Source: Clostridia bacterium
GTDB taxonomy: Bacteria; Bacillota; Clostridia; TANB77; CAG-508
Assembly: GCA_900770415.1 (NCBI GenBank)
Contig: CAAGKN010000007.1
Coordinates: 140,428-204,427 of the forward strand
Direction: 5' to 3'
DNA length: 64,000 nucleotides
Shown here: one piece after another, positions 43,523 through 50,706 of the stretch
Layout: each line of letters begins with the position of its first letter
How positions within the stretch are numbered: position 1 is the stretch's first letter
Translations under genes and position numbers: made by a program
The notes under the pieces: model-generated
Told to the model about the DNA's origin: nothing
The model's input: the letters and a program-made list of their open reading frames with translations, nothing else
Databases searched by the model: none

Positions 43523-44449
43523 ATGGATTGCGAAAACCTTAAAGCTACAAGACAAAGTTATGGAGAAAAATTAGCAGAACTAGGAGAAAAAAATAAAGAT
43601 ATAATTGTTTTAGATGCAGATTTATCAGCTGCAACTAAAACATCAATATTTGCAAAGAAATTTCCAGAAAGATTTTTTGATATGGGAATTGCAGAGCAAG
43701 ATATGATAAGTACAGCCGCAGGACTTGCAACGTTTGGAAAAACTGTATTTGCAAGCAGTTTTGCAATGTTTGCATGCGGAAGAAGCTATGACCAGATAAG
43801 AAACAGTGTTGCACATCCAAAATTAAATGTAAAAATATGTGCATCACACGCAGGGATAACTGTTGGAGAAGATGGAGCAACTCACCAAATGCTTGAAGAT
43901 TTAGGTATGATGAGAGGATTACCAAACATGACGGTTATGTGTACAAGTGATGATAGAGAAACAAAATGGGCAGTAGAAGAAATTTCTAAAATGGATGGAC
44001 CAGTGTACTTAAGACTTTGCAGACTAAACACACCACAAATATATGGAGAAGAACAGAATTTTAAAATTGGAAAAGGAGTTCAAATAGGAAATGAAACAGA
44101 TGCAACAGTGTTTGCAACAGGTGTAGTAGTTCCAGAAGCAATAAAAGCAAAAGAAGAACTAGAAAAGCAAGGAATAAATATAAGAGTAGTTGATATACAC
44201 ACAATAAAACCAATAGATAAAGAACTAATTATAAAATGTGCAAAAGAAACTAAAAAATTAGTTTCTATTGAAGACCATAATATAATAGGCGGGCTTGGAA
44301 GCGCTATTTCTGAGGTGCTAACAGAAGAATATCCTGCCAAACTAATTAGAATGGGAATGAAAGATAGATTTGGAAAATCTGGACCAGCCAAAGAATTATT
44401 AAAATATTTTGGGTTAACATCAGAAGATATTATAGCAGTAGTAAAATAA
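43523..44449 (+). CDS. Transketolase, C-terminal subunit
   Basis: The product is 308 residues from ATG 43523, behind GAGGAGGAAAAAAT. The pyrimidine-binding domain has FFDMGIAEQDMISTAAGLATFGKTVFASSFAMFACGR (about residues 50-86), and a C-terminal transketolase domain (GIAEQ, GVVVPEAIKAKEELEKQGINIRVVDIHTIKPID). It pairs with the subunit at 41789 across the PHP gene. Confidence 0.94.
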   Translation: MDCENLKATRQSYGEKLAELGEKNKDIIVLDADLSAATKTSIFAKKFPERFFDMGIAEQDMISTAAGLATFGKTVFASSFAMFACGRSYDQIRNSVAHPKLNVKICASHAGITVGEDGATHQMLEDLGMMRGLPNMTVMCTSDDRETKWAVEEISKMDGPVYLRLCRLNTPQIYGEEQNFKIGKGVQIGNETDATVFATGVVVPEAIKAKEELEKQGINIRVVDIHTIKPIDKELIIKCAKETKKLVSIEDHNIIGGLGSAISEVLTEEYPAKLIRMGMKDRFGKSGPAKELLKYFGLTSEDIIAVVK

Positions 44450-44483
44450 ATTGCAATTTTAGGTTAAATAAAAATATATTACA

Positions 44484-44518
44484 AAAAAATGACAATTTCT
44501 TGAAAAATGTCATTTTTT
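44484..44518 (+). terminator. Terminator after the transketolase operon
   Basis: Stem AAAAAATGACA/TGTCATTTTTT. Confidence 0.75.
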
Positions 44519-44519
44519 A

Positions 44520-44548
44520 TTGCTTTTTTAAGGTATTATTATTATAAT
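44520..44548 (+). promoter_or_regulatory. Promoter of ftsEX
   Basis: TTGCTT (44520-44525), 17 bp, TATAAT (44543-44548). Confidence 0.55.
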
Positions 44549-44581
44549 ATTAATGTATATTTAAGTAAAAGAGGTCAAAAT

Positions 44582-45263
44582 ATGATAGAATTTAAAAACG
44601 TATATAAAACATACAGCACAGGAACCGAAGCCGTAAATAATGCAAACTTTAAAATAGAAAAAGGTGAATTCGCATTTTTAGTAGGTGCATCTGGTTCACG
44701 GAAAATCAACTCTTATAAAACTAATACTAAAAGAAGAAGAACCAACATCAGGAAATATAATTATAAATGGCAAGGATACAACATTTTTAAAACCTAAAAG
44801 AGTGCCATATTTAAGAAGAAGCATGGGAGTAGTTTTCCAAGATTTTAGGTTGCTATCAGATAAAACAGTTTACGAGAATGTAGCATTTGCAATGAATATA
44901 GTAAAAGCTACACCAAAACATATAAGAAGACAAGTTCCAATGGTATTATCATTAGTTGGGCTAAGTGGAAAAGCAAAAGTTTATCCAAATGAGTTATCAG
45001 GAGGAGAACAACAAAGAGTTGCTCTTGCAAGAGCATTAGTGAATAATCCAGCTATGATAATTGCTGATGAGCCAACAGGAAACTTGGATCCAGAAACAGC
45101 TTGGGACATTATGAATTTGCTTAACGAAATCAATTTAAGAGGTACAACAGTAGTTATTGCAACACACGCCAAAGACATAGTTGACCAGATGAAAAAAAGA
45201 GTTATTGAAATAGAAAAAGGCGTAATAGTTAGAGATGATAGAAAAGGTGGGTATAGCAAGTGA
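44582..45263 (+). CDS. ftsE: Cell division ABC ATPase FtsE, with a +1 frameshift
   Basis: Read with the shift, the protein is 226 residues, the usual FtsE length. It has Walker A GASGSGKST (residues 35-43), the Q loop VVFQDFRLL, signature LSGGEQQRVALARAL, Walker B MIIADEPTGNLD and the switch ATHAKDIV. With FtsX it controls wall hydrolases at the division site. CGG at 44699-44701 breaks the zero frame between Ser39 and Gly40, inside Walker A; without the shift no ATPase can be made. The stop overlaps the ftsX start (GTGA). Conservation after the break is full, which argues against a decayed gene. Confidence 0.95.
44699..44702 (+). other. CGGA +1 frameshift site 7 (ftsE, Walker A)
   Basis: The zero frame reads GGT TCA CGG AAA ATC. 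Skipping C44699 gives TCA GGA AAA TCA ACT CTT, which encodes GS-GKSTL, the P-loop. Confidence 0.92.
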
Positions 45264-46156
45264 AATATAATGTAATAGGATATTTTTTATCTGAAGGTTT
45301 TAGAAATGTATTTAAAAATAAAAAATCCACATTCTCTTGTTTGGGGGTAATGTGTGCAACAATGCTTATGTTTGGACTATTTTTCGTAATAGGACAAAAT
45401 ATAAATAATGCTATTAAGGATTTGGAAAAAGAACAAGGAATGCAGGTATTTATGTATCCAGAAGCAACAGATGAGCAAATAGCAAAGCTTAAAGAAGATC
45501 TAGGAAAAATTGAAGGAATAAATACAATAGAATTTGTATCTAAAGAAGAAGGATACAATACTATGAAAAAAAGACTTGGAGATAACGCAAAAGCATTAGA
45601 CGGGTTCACTCCAGATTTCTTTGAAGTATCATACATAATTACATTAACAGATTTATCTTTAAATAATCAAGTATATGAAGCAATATCTAAATTAGATAAT
45701 GTAAAAGAGATACAAAATAAATCAAGCACAATAGAAACATTATCTAGTGTTGGAAAAGCAATAAGAGTTGTAACATTTACAATTTTTGCAATATTAATTT
45801 TAATTTCGCTATTTATAATTTCAAATACAATAAAACTTACAGTACATGCAAGAAGAAAAGAAATTTCAATAATGAAATATGTAGGAGCAACTAATGGGTT
45901 TATTAGAACTCCATTCATAATTGAAGGTATAGTAATAGGATTAATTTCAAGTATAATATCAATTTTGTTAATAGGTGGAGGGTATAATTTCTTAGCTACG
46001 AAACTTGTAAACTCAGCTACATGGCAAAAACTTAGCATCAATTTATTAACATTTGGAGATTTATTAGGAGAAATAATAATTGTATACTTAGTGCTAGGAG
46101 TTGGAATTGGTATTATTGGTAGCTCAATATCTATGAAAAAATACCTTGACGTTTAA
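45260..46156 (+). CDS. ftsX: Cell division membrane protein FtsX
   Basis: The product is 298 residues with a GTG start overlapping the ftsE stop. It has a short cytoplasmic N-terminus, TM1 (about residues 25-45), an extracellular loop (~50-170) and three further helices, with the family segment IKLTVHARRKEISIMKYVGATNGFIRTPFIIEG (about 190-222). It transmits FtsE ATPase signals to extracellular hydrolases, here most likely the two EnvC-like M23 proteins encoded next. Confidence 0.95.
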   Translation: MKYNVIGYFLSEGFRNVFKNKKSTFSCLGVMCATMLMFGLFFVIGQNINNAIKDLEKEQGMQVFMYPEATDEQIAKLKEDLGKIEGINTIEFVSKEEGYNTMKKRLGDNAKALDGFTPDFFEVSYIITLTDLSLNNQVYEAISKLDNVKEIQNKSSTIETLSSVGKAIRVVTFTIFAILILISLFIISNTIKLTVHARRKEISIMKYVGATNGFIRTPFIIEGIVIGLISSIISILLIGGGYNFLATKLVNSATWQKLSINLLTFGDLLGEIIIVYLVLGVGIGIIGSSISMKKYLDV

Positions 46157-46168
46157 GAAGGTGATGCA

Positions 46169-47383
46169 ATGCCAAAAAAAATAATATTAACTTGTTTAAT
46201 AGTAACAGTAATGATATTTGTTTTTTTTACAACAGTAGTAGTTGCAGATGATTTAGGAGAATTACAATATAGAAAAAATCAATTAAATCAACAAATTTCA
46301 CAGGCAAATGAGCAAGTAGAAAATATTCAAGTAGAACTAACAGATACACTACAACAAATAGATAATTTAGATCAAAAAATAGAAACATATCAAGCAGAAA
46401 TAGATGAAGTAAGTAAAAATCTTGAGGAAATACAGAGTGAAATAGCAATAGTAGAAGAAAAATTAACGAATTTAGAAAACAACTATAAAATACAAAGAGA
46501 AACATTTCAAAATAGAATAATTGCTCAGTATGAAGCTGGCGATGTACAATACTTAGATGTTTTATTAAGTTCAAATACATTATCAGAATTTATATCGAAT
46601 TATTATTTAATAGGTGAAATAGCAAAATATGATAGAAATCTTTTGGATAATATAGATAGACAGAAAAAACAAATACAAAATATAAGAATAATATTATCAG
46701 AAAAAGAAAAATCATTAAAAACATTAAAAACTAATAAAGAGAATACTTCTGTTGCATTAGAAAATGCAAAAGTTATAAAAAATAGTTATGCAAAACAATT
46801 AACAGATGAAGAAAAAGAAACACAAGAAAAAATAGCAGGATATCAAAAAGAATTAGATAATTTAGAAGCACAAATTGTAGCAATAACAAGTGTAAAAGTT
46901 GGAGAGGACTATGTTGGTGGTGAGTTTGCTTGGCCAGCACCAGGATATTCAACAATAACATCAAAATATGGAATGAGAGTTCATCCAATACTTAAAACAC
47001 ATAGAATTCATTCTGGAACAGATATTGCAATGCCTATGGGAGCATATATAATTGCAGCAAATGATGGAGTCGTTACAAAGGCAGGATATTCAACAACTGG
47101 ATATGGAAATATGGTTTTAATAGATCATGGAGGAGGAGTTAGCACCTTATACGGTCATGGTTCAGAAATTTTAGTACAAGCTGGACAAACCGTAAAAAGA
47201 GGTGATATAATAATGAAAGCTGGTTCGACTGGATGGTCGACAGGTCCACATTTACACTTCGAAGTAAGAATAAATGGTCAGCATGTAGATTCATTGCCAT
47301 ATATAACAGGTAAAAAAATAGAAACAAAATCTACAGAAAATAACGCAGAAGAATCTACGCAAAATACAGAAAATGCTAACTAA
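46169..47383 (+). CDS. EnvC/PcsB-like M23 peptidase with coiled coil
   Basis: The product is 404 residues. It has a signal peptide or anchor (IILTCLIVTVMIFVFFTTVVVADD), a long coiled coil (residues ~30-235) and a C-terminal LytM domain with ligands HSGTDIA, HGS and PHLHFEVR, all present (about 270-385). A Glu/Asn-rich tail follows. Its place directly after ftsEX and the coiled-coil/LytM layout match proteins activated by FtsEX for septal peptidoglycan cleavage. Confidence 0.92.
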   Translation: MPKKIILTCLIVTVMIFVFFTTVVVADDLGELQYRKNQLNQQISQANEQVENIQVELTDTLQQIDNLDQKIETYQAEIDEVSKNLEEIQSEIAIVEEKLTNLENNYKIQRETFQNRIIAQYEAGDVQYLDVLLSSNTLSEFISNYYLIGEIAKYDRNLLDNIDRQKKQIQNIRIILSEKEKSLKTLKTNKENTSVALENAKVIKNSYAKQLTDEEKETQEKIAGYQKELDNLEAQIVAITSVKVGEDYVGGEFAWPAPGYSTITSKYGMRVHPILKTHRIHSGTDIAMPMGAYIIAANDGVVTKAGYSTTGYGNMVLIDHGGGVSTLYGHGSEILVQAGQTVKRGDIIMKAGSTGWSTGPHLHFEVRINGQHVDSLPYITGKKIETKSTENNAEESTQNTENAN

Positions 47384-47403
47384 ATTAAAAAACGGAGGAA
47401 GAA

Positions 47404-48564
47404 ATGAAAATTAAAAAAAGAATATTAATATCAATATTATTAATACTAATAATTCTATCAACAAATATTGCTGTTACTTTGGCTGCAACTAAATCTGAAT
47501 TACAAAATAAACAAAACAATATAAATCAACAAATTAAAGATACAGAAAATGAAATAAGTGCAGTAAAAGAAGAAATGTCAGATACTATGAAACAAATTCA
47601 GGACTTAAATACACAAATAAGTGGATATCAATCAGAAATTGATGATTTGGAATATAAGATTAGTGATCTAGAAAAAGATATTGAAGAATCACAAGAAAAA
47701 CTTAATGAAGCAGAAAAAAATTATAATAAACAAGAAGAAGCATTTAAAAATAGAATAGTAGCACAATATGAAGCAGGAGAAACTACATATTTAGATGTAC
47801 TATTAGGCGGAGGTTCATTATGGGATATGGTGTCTAATTGGTATGTTGTTTCGGAAATTGCTGACTTAGATAATCAAATGCTAGGACAAATGGAAAAGAA
47901 TAAAAATGAAATAGAAGAAGCTAAAAAAGCTTTAGAAACAAATAAAGAACAAATAGAAGTAACAAAGAAAAATAAAGAACAAAAGGCAAGCGCATTAAAA
48001 AGTTCACAAGCAACAAAAGAGCAATATGTTAATGAATTATCTGATAATGAAAAAGAATTGAATGCAGAATTAGAAAAATTAAAAAAAGCAAATGATGCTA
48101 TAACAAGAGAATTAAAAGCAATGGAAAATAAGTATAGTGATAAGATTGCAAATTTAGGTGGAACAGGAACACTACAAAGACCTGTTAGATCAGGAGTAAT
48201 CACAGCAACTATGTATTACAGCAGTGGTAGATATCACGGAGCATTAGATTATGGAGTGCCAGTTGGAACAGAAGTATATGCAGCAGCAGAGGGAGTAGTA
48301 CTTGCAGCAAATTGGTCAAATGGTGGATTAGGAAATTACGTATGTATACAACACTCAGGTGGAATGAGAACACTTTATGGACATGGAAATGGAAAATTCT
48401 ATGTAAAGCCAGGAGATGAAGTAAAAAAAGGACAATTAATTATGCTTAGTGGAAATACAGGTAATTCATCAGGACCACATTTACATTTTGAAGTAAGAGT
48501 TTCACCATACAATTGGTCATATTGGGGAAATGACAGTAGAAGAGATCCACGAAATTATTTATAA
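47404..48564 (+). CDS. EnvC/PcsB-like M23 peptidase with coiled coil, paralogue
   Basis: The product is 386 residues. It is a tandem paralogue of the preceding gene: signal peptide (ILISILLILIILSTNIAVTLAA), coiled coil (~28-240, with the shared NRIVAQYEAGETTYLDVLL segment) and LytM domain with HGALDYGVP, LYGHGNG and PHLHFEVRV. SD GGAGGAAGAA. The two copies share their middle motif but differ in the length of the LytM loops, so they may cut at different steps or sites. Confidence 0.92.
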   Translation: MKIKKRILISILLILIILSTNIAVTLAATKSELQNKQNNINQQIKDTENEISAVKEEMSDTMKQIQDLNTQISGYQSEIDDLEYKISDLEKDIEESQEKLNEAEKNYNKQEEAFKNRIVAQYEAGETTYLDVLLGGGSLWDMVSNWYVVSEIADLDNQMLGQMEKNKNEIEEAKKALETNKEQIEVTKKNKEQKASALKSSQATKEQYVNELSDNEKELNAELEKLKKANDAITRELKAMENKYSDKIANLGGTGTLQRPVRSGVITATMYYSSGRYHGALDYGVPVGTEVYAAAEGVVLAANWSNGGLGNYVCIQHSGGMRTLYGHGNGKFYVKPGDEVKKGQLIMLSGNTGNSSGPHLHFEVRVSPYNWSYWGNDSRRDPRNYL

Positions 48565-48581
48565 TAAATACATATAATAAG

Positions 48582-48613
48582 GAGGCGACACTAAAATGTC
48601 GCTTCTAAAAATA
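48582..48613 (+). terminator. Hairpin between M23 and S41 genes
   Basis: GGCGACA/TGTCGCT-type stem with a small loop. It may reduce read-through into the S41 gene. Confidence 0.4.
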
Positions 48614-48669
48614 TATAACACATAAATTCTAATGTTAATAATATAATATTTTTTAGGAGGCATATCATA

Positions 48670-49860
48670 ATGGATTTTGAGAAGAAAAACAGAGCATACA
48701 AATCAGTAATGCTAGTAATAGTGACAGCATTAATTACATTTTTAATTACAGCTATAGGAATGTATAATTATGTTACAAAGACGGATGCAGGAATAACAAA
48801 AGTTGTAACAAGTAGCGAACCAACAAAATTAGATACTAAACTAAGATTAATAAGAAAATACTTAGAAGAAAATTATTTGGGCGATATTGCTTCAGATGAG
48901 GAATTGACAGAATCAGCAATAAAAGGGTATGTAGAAGGATTAAAAGATGAATATACAGAGTATTTAACAAAGGATGAATATGATGAATTGATGGTAAGTG
49001 TTAATGGAAACTATGTTGGTATAGGAATATATATGACACAAGACAGATATGAGAATATAGTTGTTTTACTTCCAATAGAAGGTTCACCAGCAGCAGAAGC
49101 TGGATTAAAAACGGGAGACATTATAACAAAAGTAAATGGAGAAGAATGTGTAGGTAAAGATTTAAGTACAATTTCTAATAAAATAAAAGGTGAAGAAGGA
49201 ACAACTGTAGAACTAGAAATATTAAGAGAAAATGAGACTTTTACAAAGACAATAGAAAGAAAAACTGTTCAAGTTAATCCAATGAAATCTGAAATTCTTG
49301 AAAATAATACAGGCTATATAAGACTTATGGGATTTGATGAGAATTGTCATGAAGAATTTGAGAAAAAAGTAGATGAATTAATATCAAAAGGTGCAAAATC
49401 ATTAATAATAGATTTAAGAGATAATGGTGGAGGAGTTGTAGATGAAGCTACAGATATAACAGAACTTTTCTTACCAAAAGATAAAACAATAATGATTGAG
49501 AGAACAAAAAAAGAAGGAGAACAAATTACAAAATCAGAAAAAGATGCTAAATATAATATGAAAGTTGTAATACTTACTAATGAAAATTCAGCAAGTGCAT
49601 CAGAAATATTTGTTGGTGCAATGAAAGATAATGGAGCTGCTAAAATAGTAGGAACAAAAACTTATGGAAAAGGTGTAATGCAAGAGCTTGCCCCACTAAA
49701 ATCAGGAGGAGCATTAAAAGTAACAATAGAAGAGTTTAAAACACCAAATGGCAATACAATAAACAAAAAAGGAATAGATCCAGACATAGAAGTTGAGGAC
49801 GATAAAAAAACAGAATTAGATGAACAGTTACAAAAGGCAATAGAAGAATGTAAAAAATAA
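48670..49860 (+). CDS. S41 family C-terminal processing peptidase
   Basis: The product is 396 residues: an N-terminal transmembrane helix (about 14-32), then a PDZ domain (GIYMTQDRYENIVVLLPIEGSPAAEAGLKTGDIITKVNG, ~115-160) and the tail-specific protease domain with the catalytic Ser in NENSASASEIFVGA and Lys in TYGKGVMQ. It acts outside the membrane. In this ftsEX-M23-S41 operon it probably processes or degrades wall enzymes. Confidence 0.94.
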   Translation: MDFEKKNRAYKSVMLVIVTALITFLITAIGMYNYVTKTDAGITKVVTSSEPTKLDTKLRLIRKYLEENYLGDIASDEELTESAIKGYVEGLKDEYTEYLTKDEYDELMVSVNGNYVGIGIYMTQDRYENIVVLLPIEGSPAAEAGLKTGDIITKVNGEECVGKDLSTISNKIKGEEGTTVELEILRENETFTKTIERKTVQVNPMKSEILENNTGYIRLMGFDENCHEEFEKKVDELISKGAKSLIIDLRDNGGGVVDEATDITELFLPKDKTIMIERTKKEGEQITKSEKDAKYNMKVVILTNENSASASEIFVGAMKDNGAAKIVGTKTYGKGVMQELAPLKSGGALKVTIEEFKTPNGNTINKKGIDPDIEVEDDKKTELDEQLQKAIEECKK

Positions 49861-49862
49861 AA

Positions 49863-49896
49863 CAAATGGGTGCACATTATGCACCCATTTATTTTA
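49863..49896 (+). terminator. Terminator at the end of the ftsEX operon
   Basis: Stem AAATGGGTGCA/TGCACCCATTT followed by T-rich sequence; convergent with pflA. Confidence 0.8.
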
Positions 49897-49903
49897 TCTT
49901 AAT

Positions 49904-50638
49904 TTATTTTATTCCCAAAATTTTTTTAGCTCTATCTACATCGTTACTATCAGCAGGTCGAACCCCTTCTAATGGATATTTTAAACCAAGTTCTTCCCAT
50001 TTGAATTTTCCAAGTTCGTGATATGGATTAATTTCAATTTTCTTTACTGTTTTTAAAGTTGATATAAATTCTTTTAATTTCAATAAATCTTTTTCATCAT
50101 CGGTTATTCCAGGAACTAAAACTTGCCTTATCCAAATGTCGATATTATTATCACTTAAATACCTAGCAAATGCTAGTTCTTTTTCATTTGGAAATCCAAC
50201 TAAATCCTTACATTTAGTGCTATCAATATGTTTAATATCTAGCAAAACTAAATCTGTAAATTTAAGTAGTTCTTTAATATCATCTGTAATATCAAACATT
50301 CCAGAAGTATCAATTGCTGTTGGAATATTACGTTTTTTTAATTCTCTAAAAAGAGTTATTAAAAATTTGGTTTGCAATAAAGGTTCTCCACCAGTAACTG
50401 TAACACCACCACCAGATGGCAAAATGTAGGACTTGTATCGCTCTATTTTATCTAGAAGTTCATCTACAGAAGTGATAGTACCTCCTGTAAGATCCCAAGT
50501 GTCTCTGTTGTGGCAGTATTTACATTTTAAACTACATCCTTGCATAAATATAACAAATCTTATACCAGGGCCATCAACAGTACCGAAAGACTCAATAGAA
50601 TGTATTCTAGCATATTTAGTTTTATCAAAATTTTCCAT
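49904..50638 (-). CDS. pflA: Pyruvate formate-lyase activating enzyme
   Basis: The product is 244 residues, a radical SAM enzyme with CSLKCKYCHNRDTWD (about residues 33-47), the Cx3Cx2C cluster motif. GGGVTVTGGEPLL and the IWIRQVLVPGITD segment are typical of PflA. It installs the glycyl radical on PflB. It follows pflB on the minus strand with a 68-bp gap that holds a hairpin. Confidence 0.96.
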   Translation of the reverse strand: MENFDKTKYARIHSIESFGTVDGPGIRFVIFMQGCSLKCKYCHNRDTWDLTGGTITSVDELLDKIERYKSYILPSGGGVTVTGGEPLLQTKFLITLFRELKKRNIPTAIDTSGMFDITDDIKELLKFTDLVLLDIKHIDSTKCKDLVGFPNEKELAFARYLSDNNIDIWIRQVLVPGITDDEKDLLKLKEFISTLKTVKKIEINPYHELGKFKWEELGLKYPLEGVRPADSNDVDRAKKILGIK

Positions 50639-50666
50639 ATAATCATTCCTTTTGTTTAATTAAAAT

Positions 50667-50697
50667 GTAAGACGAGGGTTTATATCCTCGCCTTTAC
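50667..50697 (-). terminator. Hairpin between pflB and pflA
   Basis: GTAAAGGCGAGG and CCCTCGTCTTAC pair imperfectly across ATATAAA. It may set the pflB to pflA ratio. Confidence 0.45.
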
Positions 50698-50706
50698 AAA
50701 TTCAAA

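Noticed and set aside
248..44702. Reading the five broken genes as ordinary pseudogenes
   Set aside because: All seven breaks are the same single-base event at the same four bases, the protein sequence is conserved on both sides, and stops do not accumulate elsewhere. Ordinary decay does not produce this.
248..44702. Reassignment of CGG to another amino acid such as Trp or Gln, as known in some Bacillota
   Set aside because: A changed codon meaning would keep the zero frame. Here the frame after CGG is wrong and only a +1 shift restores the motifs.
248..44702. Classical -1 slippage or RF2-type +1 shifting
   Set aside because: No X-XXY-YYZ heptamer lies at the sites, and no stop codon is positioned at the shift as in prfB.
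248..44702. Random sequencing error as the sole cause
   Set aside because: Seven errors all inserting C before GGA, always where glycine is conserved, would be surprising. A systematic artefact cannot be excluded without reads, so it is kept as the main alternative, not accepted.
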